From Stentor coeruleus (lineage: Eukaryota > Ciliophora > Heterotrichea > Heterotrichida > Stentoridae): DNA of 38,225 nucleotides. The notes below the pieces were generated by a model. It saw only the letters and a list, made by a program, of their open reading frames with translations. It was not told the origin of the DNA and did no database searches. Shown piece by piece: positions 1 through 10,706 of the stretch. The translations under genes were made by a program, and so were the position numbers. Position 1 is the first letter of the stretch, and each line of letters starts with the position of its first letter. The stretch covers positions 1 through 38,225 of the forward strand of contig MPUH01000723.1 in NCBI GenBank assembly GCA_001970955.1. Direction: 5' to 3'.

Positions 1-1
1 G

Positions 2-148
2 GATGCTTATGAGCCTACAAGCAAAGATAGCCCTGAGAATAAATCTAAAAAAGATTTTAGCAATGAGTTGTCGACAAGAAGATTACCAAAAGATAAGGAA
101 GGAAAGGAAGAATCAGAAGAATACGAAATTATAGTTCATCAAACTTAA
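2..148 (+). CDS. 3' end of an unidentified protein gene (partial)
   Basis: The frame beginning at base 2 is open for 48 codons and ends in TAA at 146-148; the 5' part lies outside the window. The encoded tail is very hydrophilic, rich in Lys, Glu and Ser, and ends EYEIIVHQT. No domain is recognisable in so short a piece. The coding call rests on the open frame running in from the edge and on composition that is visibly less AT-rich than the spacer that follows. It could be a charged disordered C-terminus of any protein. Confidence 0.55.
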   Translation, partial: DAYEPTSKDSPENKSKKDFSNELSTRRLPKDKEGKEESEEYEIIVHQT

Positions 149-2667
149 TAGGTTAGAAAATAATCATTCATTATAAATTCCTGGCTTTTTTATTTGATCA
201 TCATTAAAAAAGTTTATTTTTGAAGTTACTTTTATATCATGCTAGTTTTATTGATCTTATTTATAAATCAGAAAATTTCAATTTAAAGGATGCTACAATA
301 AAATACTTATACGCTTTAAAGCATGTCATTCAATAAAATTGAAAATAAATTTAAATAATTGATGACCTCTTTAGAAATTTTCATTCAGTTTTACATTTTA
401 ATAAAAAATACTCTTCTCAGACTCAAGCAACTCCATTGATTTTATTAATTTTCTTCTTAGTACTTTCACAAGTAAAATATAAAATCATAAAAATGATTTT
501 TAAAATATAAGGAATTATAGTGATAATAATATAACTTTTTATTTCAGAAAGCATTTAAACTAAAAGACAGATAGCCTATTATTTAGCCATCAAGCTAATA
601 TTTCCATAGCATTTTTAGAAAATAAAAACTTTGAGTTTTTTTATCTTTTTATTAACAAGAGTTCTTTCATTTAATCTATAATTATCATCTTCTTTCATTG
701 AATAGCCAGTTTTATTACTACAATTTCTCATAATAAATTTTATCTTAAAATTTTAATAATTGAAAATAGGTTGCTGTAAATAAATAAAAATACTAAATAA
801 ATTTCTCTTAAAAAATGTGTATATTCTACAAAGTATTAGATTTTATTACTGTAGCTGGCTAATATTAAATGGTACAAAAAATTCATACCAAATTAAAAAT
901 GAAAAAAAATATTGGGTTAAATGCTTTATATGAGATTTTATAAATTGATGATTTAGCATAGACTGTGCGATACCTTTTAGATATTTTAGTATTAAGTGTT
1001 TTAAAACAACTAAGCCTTATAGATAGATTAATATTAATAAGAATCTTCAGTAATAATCTAAAATTTCGTAAATATATTTCAGGATTATGATGATACTTTG
1101 AACTAATATTCTCAAATAAACCATTTGTGTTATATCAATTTAATAGTGTTTTTAAAGTTATAGCTTCATATAATATAGATCTATAAGACAAATACCGCTT
1201 TTATTAATATGTTTTTATCTTTTATATTTTGTGACTGGGATAATAATTAACTACTGTTTACCTTTTAAGAAACCATTACAGTCACCTTCAAAAATTACAC
1301 ACCTAGTTTAAAATTCCATCTATGCTAAAAATATCATATAGAAAACACTTATAAAAAATAATATCTTTTAATACTAAGGTAAGATAATTTACTTTTTATA
1401 ATAATTATCAGCTCTTTAAAGCTCTATATAAAATTATCTTTTTATTATATTGTCAAGTTTCAAATATCTTGTCTAGGGTATTATTGAAAATAATTATAGT
1501 TGCATTACGGTTTTTTCTTAGCTCATACTAAAAATGAAAGTTTAAATTTATTTATGATTGATTTTGCTACTGAATATAATTTAGCACTTTTAGATTTTAT
1601 AAGGGTATTAGAAGTCCCTTAACTTCTTTAAAAAAAAATATTCTTGGAAGCACAACTTTAAAACTTTCAGAAATTTAATGCGATTATTTTAAATAAAAAA
1701 ATACCTAAACTCAATTTAGACTGAAAAACATTATTTTTTGACTTTTAGCTATTTGCAAGTTAAGTTATAATTTATTTAGCTTTGGTAGTTCAGAATATAA
1801 TCTAAGTCTTTGCCTTTTTTATTGTTTTGAAGCGAAGAGATGTTGCTAATACTGATTTTTAGCTTACAAGCTGATTTTTAATGGTTCTTGCAATTTTTGA
1901 CAATAAAATAAAAGAAAGAATTCAATTAGGAAATTCTAAAAAAATACAACTTTGTATCTAAATAGTCTATAATTTCTATCCATAATTCTTTGCAAGGGTA
2001 AACTAAGATCTAAAAATAAAGTTGTTTTCAATATCCTATAAGTTTTTTTGCATAGAGTTTTTCTCTTAACAAGAAGCTCAACACTCATAATCTAGTAACT
2101 CTAAAAGATAAGTTTTTTCTATCTAATCTCATAAAACAGAAATAATATCACGGCCTCAAATTTTTTCAATTGATTCTAAAAAAAATTTAATCTGGTATTA
2201 TAAGAATAATTTATTAGCATATAGTATTATCCTATTTTATAGCTTCATTAAACTTCAACTGCATAGTTTCTACTAATCAATTTCACAATTTAATCTGATA
2301 TGAAGTTAAATTTCAATTTGAAGACAATCCATATTATCCCATACCTTTAATCAAAATTATAATTCTATTATTCTTCAGAACTCTGCTTTTTTTCCCAAAT
2401 AATTTTATTAAGCATTATGCCTACTAAAAAATCTTTACCACAACTCTCTAACCAAAAAAATCATCACAAAAATCCATTAAAATCCTCTAACTCTAAATAT
2501 AAAAATATTTATTTCTTATATCTATAAACCACCTATACTAAAACTCATAACAATTATATCACAATCACTTTCCATACAATTTTCTCTAATCATTCTAAAT
2601 CCTTTATAAACCACATATATAATTAGCCCAAATCTATTTAAACCATATACCAAAACTTAATCCTATA
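149..2667. other. Gene-free spacer, 2.5 kb
   Basis: Very AT-rich DNA with stops in all frames. I see no tRNA-like box, no mini-intron array and no clear repeat. Only the last 300 bases or so before 2668 show the C-rich, G-poor composition that precedes plus-strand genes here, so the prolidase promoter and 5' UTR probably lie there. Confidence 0.5.
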
Positions 2668-4101
2668 ATGGCTGAGATTTATACACTAAAAGGTCTTGAA
2701 GACTACGCTCACGAAAGCCAAATGTTTTTAAAACTCCGAACTCGCTTACTAGAGCAAGTCAAAGCTGCAGGGGCAGAAAGTAACTCAATTATTGCCTTAC
2801 ATGGAACAGAGCCTAACATAATAAATGACAGCGATACCGAATACGAACTTTATTACGAAGCTTTTTCATTCAACATCACAGGACTAAAAGATCTAAGTTG
2901 TTACATAATAATCGAAATTGACTCAGGCCAAGTCCATATCTTTGTCCCACCATTTGACGATGTGATAAAAGCATTTCTTCTCCCTTCAACACCTGAAGCT
3001 ATAAACGAAACATATGGTTATAACGCATATTATCATAACAATCTTGAACAAGTTCTAAGTAAACTCAACCCAAATTGTATTTATCTAAACAAAGGGACAA
3101 ATACAGATAGTGGTGTAAGTACACCATGTTCATATCTAAATGTCCCTGAACTGAATAATTACAAAAAAGATGAAGATTTGTTATATAAAATTTTTGCAAA
3201 AGCGAGATCTGTGAAACTAGATGAAGAGATAGAAATTATGAAAAGGATAATAAAAGCTTCATCTGAAGCACATATTGAAGTAATGAAACATTGTCGACCA
3301 GGGCTTATGGAATATAGTCTAGCAGGGGTATTTAGAGGGTATATATCAACGAATTATGGTTTACAATATTCTTTTAAACCAATTTCAGCTTCTGGAAAAA
3401 CAGCTGCAGTACTTCATTACCCATATATGGATAAACGTATTGAAGATGGGACAATTATGCTTTGTGATATGGGTGCTTATGGTTATGGGTATTGTTCTGA
3501 TATAGCTTGTTCTTTCCCAGCAAATGGTAGATTTACAGAGAAACAAGCGAATATTTACAATATTGTCTTAAAAGCTAATAGAGCGGTTATACAAACTATG
3601 AGACCAGGGATGGATTGGACTGATATGCACCTTTTGGCTGAAAAAATTATTATTGAAGGATTAGTAGATATTGGGGTATTAAAAGGAAATGTTGAGGAAA
3701 TACAAAGAAAACGTATAGGGGCGATATTTTTCCCACATGGACTTGGGCACTTTTTAGGTCAGGATACGCATGATGTTGGGGGGTATATATGTGGACATTC
3801 AAGATCTACTGAGCCAGGGATTAAATGTTTGAGAACAAGAAGGAATTTAGAGAAAAATATGATTATAACAGTTGAACCTGGGTGTTATTTTATTGATTTC
3901 GCTATTGAGCAAGGACTTGCGAATACTGATTTCCAAGAATATTTTGGTGATAAACTTAGTGAGTATAGAGATTTTGGTGGGGTTCGCATAGAAGATGATG
4001 TTTTAGTCACAGAAAATGGAGGTGAAATACTCACTGATGTCCCAAGAACTGTAGCTCAAATCGAAGCTCTTATGGCAGGGCAGAATTGGAGATCAGTTTA
4101 A
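2668..4101 (+). CDS. PEPD: Xaa-Pro dipeptidase (prolidase), M24B metallopeptidase
   Basis: A 477-aa protein matching eukaryotic prolidase over its full length (the human enzyme is of similar size). It cleaves dipeptides with C-terminal Pro or Hyp in the cytosol. An N-terminal aminopeptidase-P-type domain (about 1-160) is followed by the pita-bread catalytic domain. The dinuclear metal ligands are all visible: D267 in LCDMGA, D278 in SDIACSFP, H361 in PHGLGHFLG, E403 in TVEPGCYF and E442 in VRIEDD. No intron is needed. The ATG at 2668 follows a C-rich, G-poor leader. Its stop lies only 31 nt from the stop of the convergent PEX11 gene. Confidence 0.96.
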   Translation: MAEIYTLKGLEDYAHESQMFLKLRTRLLEQVKAAGAESNSIIALHGTEPNIINDSDTEYELYYEAFSFNITGLKDLSCYIIIEIDSGQVHIFVPPFDDVIKAFLLPSTPEAINETYGYNAYYHNNLEQVLSKLNPNCIYLNKGTNTDSGVSTPCSYLNVPELNNYKKDEDLLYKIFAKARSVKLDEEIEIMKRIIKASSEAHIEVMKHCRPGLMEYSLAGVFRGYISTNYGLQYSFKPISASGKTAAVLHYPYMDKRIEDGTIMLCDMGAYGYGYCSDIACSFPANGRFTEKQANIYNIVLKANRAVIQTMRPGMDWTDMHLLAEKIIIEGLVDIGVLKGNVEEIQRKRIGAIFFPHGLGHFLGQDTHDVGGYICGHSRSTEPGIKCLRTRRNLEKNMIITVEPGCYFIDFAIEQGLANTDFQEYFGDKLSEYRDFGGVRIEDDVLVTENGGEILTDVPRTVAQIEALMAGQNWRSV

Positions 4102-4132
4102 TTAGATAATTAGAAAAAAATCTTTTAGTTAT

Positions 4133-4972
4133 TTATTGAATCATCGATGAACTCTGTGTATGTTTTTTTTTCTGTGCAATTGGCATGAGCTGAGTGGCGA
4201 AAATCTTCGCTACACCCAATACGTAGGAGGTAATACCACAGACATCATGAAAAATCATAGACATATGATTTGAACCTGGGAGCTTTATTACTCTATATAA
4301 CATAAATATTCTTAGGACGTTTTTGATTAGAGATAACATGTTGTATCTTCGTTTGTATCGGATTTTATAAAGCTGGGTGACTAAACTTTCTCCTTCACTT
4401 CCTTGGTTCACAATAAATTGATTTCGTACCAAAGCTTCGCTTCTAGCTTTTTCTTTTGACACAATTTTGTTTGTTTTTAGCATTGTGATAACAACAAGGA
4501 GGAAGTATCTCATCAAGGAAAACACGTTTTTAGCGTTTTCCCATTTCCATAATGGGTCGGAAATATACTTGCTGATCACCCCTGCTTCAGCAACCCAGAC
4601 GATGTTGTCAAATACATAATAGAAGATACTGAAAAGGTGCCGAAGGAATGTGAGGAATGATAAAAGGTCAGCAGCTTTGTTAAGACTTCTGTCAATACTA
4701 CCTATTTCTTCTATCCATCTGAGTAATCTAAAGACTTTTTGCCCATTTTTCATGGCATCTTGAAGGGTTTTAGAGTTTCTTACATTGCTGGGCCATTCTT
4801 TAATGCGATAAGATGCTAAATAGTCCAACATACAGTCTTTGTAGAGAGCAGCAACACATTGAATGATACCGAATGTCTTGTATCTACCTCGGGAAGACCT
4901 AAGTATTTGCATTATGCATGAATTGATGTATCTTAAGGCTGTTTTTATGCTAACTTGAGGACTTCGTGGCAT
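4133..4972 (-). CDS. PEX11: Peroxisomal membrane protein PEX11 family
   Basis: A 279-aa protein. PEX11 proteins curve and elongate the peroxisomal membrane before fission. Family-like elements are an N-terminal amphipathic region, the NGQKVFRLLRWIEEI stretch (about 76-90), a central hydrophobic segment FYYVFDNIVWVAEAGVIS (about 117-134) matching the PEX11 'DN.W..K.G' region, a basic loop, and a C-terminal hydrophobic stretch near 240-260. The ATG at 4972 is the first in frame. It converges on prolidase with a 31-nt gap, so the two 3' UTRs must be very short or overlap. The assignment rests on recalled family pattern rather than an alignment. Confidence 0.8.
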   Translation of the reverse strand: MPRSPQVSIKTALRYINSCIMQILRSSRGRYKTFGIIQCVAALYKDCMLDYLASYRIKEWPSNVRNSKTLQDAMKNGQKVFRLLRWIEEIGSIDRSLNKAADLLSFLTFLRHLFSIFYYVFDNIVWVAEAGVISKYISDPLWKWENAKNVFSLMRYFLLVVITMLKTNKIVSKEKARSEALVRNQFIVNQGSEGESLVTQLYKIRYKRRYNMLSLIKNVLRIFMLYRVIKLPGSNHMSMIFHDVCGITSYVLGVAKIFATQLMPIAQKKKHTQSSSMIQ

Positions 4973-5507
4973 TTTTAGCTTACGGGTAAAAAAACTAATA
5001 ATTTATGTTATGATAAGGTAAATGAATTGTAAGGTTAAGCATGCGAATTTATTTGTGGCAATTGGAATTGTGATGTTATATTAAAATGGTTTTTTACAAG
5101 CGGATTTTAAATTGTTTCTGCATTTAAAAAAGTTTTTTATAATAAAAGCAAATTTATTCGATATTTCATGTCTATTTTTATATAATTATATTCATTTTCT
5201 AATCAAAGCAAACTATTTTACATAAACTCAATATAGTTATATTCATTTTCTAATCAAAGTAAACTATTTTACATAAACTCAATATAGTTATATTTATTTT
5301 CTAATCAAAGAAGGCTATTTTACATAAACTCCATATAATTACTAATAAACTTTATTGTAGAATCATAACATTTTTTTCTACTCAAGACATTCTTTAATAA
5401 AACTCTCCAAACTTAAGTTTTGTTTTTATAATCCACTAATTTTTTAATAAACAATACAATCCAACTTAATTTTACAATTCAAAACATTATAATTCTCTTT
5501 TATCACT
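4973..5507. promoter_or_regulatory. Divergent promoter region, PEX11 and IQ-protein genes
   Basis: A 535-nt intergenic region between genes transcribed away from each other. The left part is G-containing and the right part (5340-5507) is C-rich and nearly G-free, as expected for upstream flanks of a minus and a plus gene. It contains a 51-nt tandem repeat. No specific promoter motif is identifiable. Confidence 0.4.
5187..5339. repeat. Tandem repeat, 3 copies of about 51 nt
   Basis: Three successive copies start near 5187, 5238 and 5289, each with the core TTCATTTTCTAATCAAAG (TTTATTTT in the third copy) followed by CTATTTTACATAAACTC. Copies 1 and 2 are nearly identical; the third has a few substitutions. 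It sits in a divergent promoter region and does not overlap coding sequence. Confidence 0.85.
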
Positions 5508-7203
5508 ATGGAAAAACTAACTGACCTCAAATTTTTAGTGTCGAAATCTGACCCCTGGGATCCAAACCGTAACTATTCAAAAAAAAGCCCAAACCCCCTT
5601 TTACCTGTTTTCTATATCAACAACTCTTTAGAAAAGTCTCAACTACTACAAAAAAAGTTTGATAAAAAACAAGCCGAAAAATCTGCTAAAGAGTCTAACT
5701 TAACTAAACAAACTCAAAAAAAGCTCAAAGCCCAAAAAGCCCGAGAACTTCAAGAAAACCTTAATAAAATAGTATTTTCCTCTTCACAACACCATTATTC
5801 CGAAATCCAAAAACTGCACAACTCCGCAACAAAAATCCAAAAAAACTTCCGTTGTTACCTTCAAAGAAAATCCTACGAAACAAAAATTATCTTAATAGAA
5901 GAACTAAAACTAAGCCATCTTCTAAATGAAATGTCTCTAAAATCCCAATTATGTTTTTATTACTTAGGTACAAATACAATCCCAGTAAATTTCTATATAG
6001 GCAGTATTAAAAATTCAAAGATTCTATCGAAAGTATGTTTTCCATCAAAAAGTTACAAAACTCATGAGTTTCTATGAAGTGATAACAGCAGCAAGACGTG
6101 AAAAAGCAGACTCAAATGCAAAAAAAATCCTCTTAAACGTCACGGCAAAGCTAAAAACCATCTTCCAAAAGTCCATAACCCATGAATACAGGGTCTTACG
6201 TAAAGTCCGTGAAAAACTTGCTATAATAACAGTGTCAAAATACTGGAAAAAGAAAAAACTCACCTACAAGTCTTTAAAAGATAAAATTCTCAAGATAAAA
6301 AGAAGGATTTTTGCAATCAAAAGCAAAGAAGCGTATCAAAAGCAAATCTCAGCAGTAAAAGTTGAAGAAAATAATTTAAAAGATGAAGAGAAAATAAATG
6401 AAGACGATCTTGATAAAATAATCGACGAAAACACTATTAAATCTAAAAAAGAAAAAGAAAATCTTAAAAAGCTTTACAATCAAAAACTCCAAGCCTTAAA
6501 AATATCATATGCTGTAGAAAACATGAATTTAATACAGTTTAATCCGCATTTCCAATCAGAAAATTCAAGTGAAAATGAAGATATTGAATCAAGAATCCAA
6601 TACACAGAAAGTATACTAAGAAAAACATGTAAACGTGCAGGGTCACTTGATACTAGAAATACACAAATTGGTAGTCCAGTCAAACTTCATCATAAACGAT
6701 ATTTTTCTCCAAATTTCGACCTGCCTATGACTTTTGTCCCAGAAGAAACTTATAAAACAAGACCAAGTCCTTTAAAACTTCCATTACCAGTTGGCCAAGC
6801 AAGGTATTTGAATAACACAAATTCTTTTGCCGCTAAAAATAGTCCTTATTTATGTACACCTTCACCATTACCTAAAGTACTTAGACCACAACAAAAATAT
6901 TTGAATAAAGAAACTATTTCTTATTCGTTGAAAAAACGTCAAGCAATCAAAAATAAATATCCAAAAGAATGGGATATTAGCATTAAAAATCATGATGTTT
7001 ATGTACCTTCTATACATAATATAGGGTATATAGAAGAACCTTTAAAAATAGCACAGAATAATCTTTCTACTAAAGATACGCAGAATAATAGTATTAAAAG
7101 CTCAGTTTTGTCACTTGTTAGAAATAAGCATGATTGGTCTAGTTCGTTGTTTTCGGTATCGCCATCAACAATGGAAGCATCGACTGTGGATTTGTTACGT
7201 TAA
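5508..7203 (+). CDS. IQ-motif (calmodulin-binding) protein, spliced
   Basis: Two overlapping frames (5508-6077 and 6064-7203) become one 559-aa ORF when the 16-nt GTAAATTTCTATATAG at 5985-6000 is removed. The join creates a second IQ motif: the first is ATKIQKNFRCYLQRKSY (about 107-123), and the second, AVLKIQRFYRKYVFHQ, starts at residue 160 right after the junction. A third, degenerate site may follow near the basic segment around VSKYWKKKKL. A Lys/Glu-rich coiled coil comes next, then a Pro/Ser-rich C-terminal half. IQ motifs normally bind calmodulin or EF-hand proteins without calcium. The specific role is unknown; cytoskeletal or cortical function is possible. Confidence 0.85.
5985..6000 (+). 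other. 16-nt spliceosomal intron
   Basis: GTAAATTTCTATATAG has GT-AG ends, an A six bases from the 3' end, and a length that shifts the frame by exactly the +1 needed to join the two ORFs. Splicing restores an IQ motif across the junction, which independently supports it. Confidence 0.9.
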
Positions 7204-8336
7204 TTATGATTTGATTAGAATAGATTATAAAAAATATTGGTTTTGCATATGGAAGTGATTAGATAATATGAAGTTCTTTTGAGTATATGGAAAAAAAATG
7301 TTAAGGGGTTTAGAAATTTAAAACTGAGTGGAATTAAAAGATAATATGAAGTTCTTTTGAGTATATGGAAAAAAAATGTTAAGGGGCTTAGAAATTTAAA
7401 ACTGAGTGGAATTAAAGTTCGTAAATATTGTAAGAAAAGTAAAAAAATAAATAAATAGATTATATTTTTATGTGTTTGAGACTTGTTGGTAGTGTAAGAG
7501 TTAATTAGATTTTTAATAATAAATATTAGATTTATTATTTAATGGAAAAAAAACAAGTATAGAATTAAATTATGGGTGATTTTATTGACGACTATATTTT
7601 TTTGCTTTTTAGTTATTAAAATGATTTAGTTGAACTTTATATGCGGAATTTAAGTTTTTTAATATATAAGATTGTGAATGATTTTTAAAGTTATGTGGTG
7701 AGAATATTCATGAATTATGTATTATAATAATATAGAGTTTTAAGATTGTGATTAGAAATATTATTTTATGTTTAGGGCTGTTGGAAAAAATGATTTTCAT
7801 TTGATGATTATAAGTGCAGAATTAATTAAGATTTTTTTTGTGTAATGAAGTATATATTATTTAATATTCTTTAAAGGTAATCTAGGTGTATTCATTTACA
7901 TTGTTAATCTTTAATTTATATCATATATTTTCACTAATTCAATTTACAAATATTCTCTAAACTTCATAATAAATTTATCATAATCTTAACACAATCCTTA
8001 GCAACCAAAATAAAATACCTCATAAGTATTTTTCCATAAAATATCTCTTATAAAATTCTAACAACAACATCACCAAACCTTATAAAAAAACTAATCATCA
8101 TTTAAATTCCCTCCCTTTACATTATCTTCTAAATTTCCTATATTATTATTATCTTCTCCAAATATCTTCAAACTCAAATCTACCAAATCATCACCTATCT
8201 CAAAAACATAAAATCTAATCACAATCCATAAAAAAAAATCATCAACATATTCTCCAAAACTAAAAATCCTGTCAAAAGCCTGATAAAATCCTAAAAAACC
8301 CAACTTTTATATCATATTTAAAATATTACTCTCATA
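7204..8336. other. Convergent spacer with composition switch
   Basis: This lies between two convergent genes. By direct count, 7261-7320 has 13 G and 1 C, while 8041-8100 has 0 G and 14 C on the plus strand; the switch is near 7860-7920. A 78-nt tandem duplication lies at 7261-7416. A 70-codon minus-strand frame (8091-8303) is probably a by-product of the skewed composition. Confidence 0.6.
7261..7416. repeat. Tandem duplication, 2 x 78 nt
   Basis: Copy 1 (7261-7338) and copy 2 (7339-7416) both begin AGATAATATGAAGTTC and differ at one position (AAGGGGTTTA against AAGGGGCTTA). The near-identity points to a recent duplication just 3' of the IQ-protein gene. Confidence 0.93.
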
Positions 8337-9293
8337 TTAATCCAACATAACACAATTCCTAGGGAACATACCTATTTTATCACCAATCCTACCAAGCCAC
8401 CACCCATTATTTTCATCTGAATTCAATATAACAATTCTATCCCCAGACTTAAGTTTAAGTTCTCCCTGCGAAACTGGAGTATAATCATATAAAACAATTG
8501 CTTGAACCAACGAAGATTTAATTATTTCCCTAGATGACATAAGTTCATTAGGCATATTGCTAAAACTTGCTGTACAATTTGTTGGGGAAACTTGTACTAA
8601 AATATTTGAATCAGGAGTACTAATTTCATCATTTTTCATAGTAAAATCATTAACTAAAGACTCAAGTTTTTCTTTAGTCCCAGAGTCTAAATGTGAGTCA
8701 ATCAAACTGAAAACCTGCGAGATTTGGAATTTAAACAAAACTTTGTTTTCTTCATTTTCACGACGAAGTCTAAGTATTTCTTGATGAAGGGCTGTTTCTC
8801 GTTCTGTGCTTTCAAGTTTTTGTTTTTTTAAGTCAGAAGATAATTTTTCTATTTCGCCGCGTAGGCTGTATTCTTCAAGTCGGAATCTTGACTCCATGTT
8901 TTTAAGTTTTTCTTCAAGTTCACAGTTTTTTTGCTTGTATTTGTTGAGTTTTGTCCCCAGACTACGTAAAAACACTTCATTGTTTTCATGAAGGTTTTGA
9001 AGACTTTTACGCTTACTTTCACTACCGTCTTTACTGAGCTTTGGGGTTTCTGAGATGCGTTTGTTGAAAAATCTTCGTTTCGCTGTACTTAGAGGAGTTG
9101 GGGTTATAGAATTCTTGATAGGTTCAGAATTAGCTTGTGATGTGAGGATTTTTGGCGATTTGAACTTTTTTATGTTGTACTCGTCGGAGACTAGGTTTTC
9201 CATTGCGTATTTAGGAAGTTCGAGTTTTTTTATTAGAGGTGGGTCTTTTTGTTTGAGTTTTCCTTTACCAAGAACTTTCTTTTTGTCTGACAT
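8337..9293 (-). CDS. Coiled-coil protein with C-terminal SH3 domain
   Basis: A 318-aa protein. Residues 1-100 are basic and Ser/Pro-rich, probably disordered. About 104-190 form a heptad-type coiled coil rich in Glu, Lys and Leu. Residues 265-318 are a canonical SH3 domain: ALYDY-type start (AIVLYDYTP), acidic RT loop, GWWLGRIG, and the closing GMFPRNCVMLD. SH3 domains bind proline-rich peptides; with the coiled coil this suggests a dimeric adaptor, perhaps in membrane or actin organisation. SH3 domains are uncommon in ciliates. The ATG at 9293 is the first in frame. Confidence 0.9.
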   Translation of the reverse strand: MSDKKKVLGKGKLKQKDPPLIKKLELPKYAMENLVSDEYNIKKFKSPKILTSQANSEPIKNSITPTPLSTAKRRFFNKRISETPKLSKDGSESKRKSLQNLHENNEVFLRSLGTKLNKYKQKNCELEEKLKNMESRFRLEEYSLRGEIEKLSSDLKKQKLESTERETALHQEILRLRRENEENKVLFKFQISQVFSLIDSHLDSGTKEKLESLVNDFTMKNDEISTPDSNILVQVSPTNCTASFSNMPNELMSSREIIKSSLVQAIVLYDYTPVSQGELKLKSGDRIVILNSDENNGWWLGRIGDKIGMFPRNCVMLD

Positions 9294-9704
9294 TGCTGTT
9301 AGGATTTGATATTATTTGATTTTTAAGAAGATTTTCCAATATGATTTTAGGATTTAGCTAAATGGGTGGTTTTAAGATTGTGTGTAGAAAATTGTGAATT
9401 TCAAAGGAAAGAAGAAGGTTAGAAATTTATAGAAGTTTGCAGGAATGTGTATGATTGTTAATAGGTAGGGAAATTGATAGATTTAAATATTTTTATTATA
9501 AATATGTCTCTTAAATCAGATATATTCAAATTATATACTCTCAAGACCTTTAGAATCACAAAAAATCAACTTATTAATAAAAATGTATCTTAAATAAACC
9601 AAAATATTGTACCTAAGCCTAAAAAAACTGTTATTTTATGGACAATTTGAGCATTTTAAGAAAAAAATAATCATATTGCAAATTATTATCAAATTTTATG
9701 TACA
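9294..9704. other. Spacer between two tandem minus-strand genes
   Basis: About 410 nt. The part next to 9293 is G-rich on the plus strand (upstream flank of a minus gene). The part near 9540-9600 is C-richer (downstream flank of the next minus gene). I see no other feature; a plus-strand 61-codon frame here overlaps a real gene's 3' end and is ignored. Confidence 0.45.
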
Positions 9705-10706
9705 TTATTGTAATAAATTTATGGATTCTACGTCTGAATCACTGAAAAAAGAGTTATTTTTAGACAGAGTAGCTGTAAAAATATTTCTCTGATTGTCTTC
9801 TTCAAAATCTACCGACGCAGGCATATCCACAGTATGTTTATATCTTATCCTCATCTCTTGAGCTATACTTTTTATCTTTTCATTTATTTCTCTACCAGAC
9901 CCTTGATTATTTTTCACTAAATGTAAGATTTTATTAAACCCTTTAGCTTTAAACCACCATTTTATCCCTTTGTTTTTATACAAATTGACTTCATTTTTCG
10001 CATCAAAAATCTCGCTTCTAAGTTTTTTCAATTCTGCTTCAGCTTTGCATGTCTGTTTTTCAAGCTGGGACTTGATTCGTTTAACTTTTTCCTTTGCCCT
10101 ACAGCAAGAATCTTCTTTTTCTGCTACAAAATTGTTAACTTCTAGATTTTCTAATGCAAGCTTTTTAAACCTTTTTTTGAGGATTTTCAATGCATATTTT
10201 GTTTCTTCAAAGGAAGATATTGTGTTACGACACTCTGCTAATTGGCTTTGAAGGTGCTCCACAAATTCTTCAACTTTTATTTTGATAGAAACTAAAAGAT
10301 TGTTTATAGACAAAGGTATTTTAATAAGTTCAGTCCATATGTTTTTTACTTCCTCATAATTTTCTTCAGGATTTTTCGCCTTATTTAATAAATTAAGTCG
10401 AGCTTCAAGGGAAACAAATTCTTTATATCGATCACTATAGGACTCTGTAGTTCCTGTACTTTGCTTCACTAAAGAATACGATCGTGTTTCTGATTCTTTG
10501 AAAGTGCTTGATTTATTCATGTTAATTGTGGAATTGTGTATCGTATATTCTCGAGATTTGCTTAACGAATAGGTAGGGTTGTAAAATGCTCTCAAATCTT
10601 TGTGTGAAGTTGCTACAGCATTAGGCAACATTTTTTTCTGGACCTTTTTAAGAGGACTATAAGTTTTCAGAGACGGCTTTACCGAAAAAATTTGATTTTT
10701 TGACAT
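9705..10706 (-). CDS. Coiled-coil protein, function unknown
   Basis: A 333-aa protein. The N-terminus (1-90) is basic and Ser/Thr-rich. About 95-130 is helical, and about 140-245 is a long coiled coil with many Lys, Glu and Leu. There is a basic Trp-containing patch (KGIKWWFKAKGF, about 247-258) and an acidic Ser-rich tail. I recognise no family. Such architecture is common in ciliate cytoskeletal and basal-body proteins, but that is inference only. The ATG at 10706 is the first Met. Confidence 0.8.
   Translation of the reverse strand: MSKNQIFSVKPSLKTYSPLKKVQKKMLPNAVATSHKDLRAFYNPTYSLSKSREYTIHNSTINMNKSSTFKESETRSYSLVKQSTGTTESYSDRYKEFVSLEARLNLLNKAKNPEENYEEVKNIWTELIKIPLSINNLLVSIKIKVEEFVEHLQSQLAECRNTISSFEETKYALKILKKRFKKLALENLEVNNFVAEKEDSCCRAKEKVKRIKSQLEKQTCKAEAELKKLRSEIFDAKNEVNLYKNKGIKWWFKAKGFNKILHLVKNNQGSGREINEKIKSIAQEMRIRYKHTVDMPASVDFEEDNQRNIFTATLSKNNSFFSDSDVESINLLQ

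Noticed and set aside
149-2667. tRNA or other RNA genes in the long spacer
   Set aside because: No A/B-box-like or TTCGA-type motif and no G+C-rich island was found by eye.
8091-8303. A 70-codon minus-strand frame 33 nt after the SH3 gene stop
   Set aside because: It lies in the strongly skewed 3' flank, where lack of stops is expected from composition. The SH3 domain is complete before it and no intron joins them.
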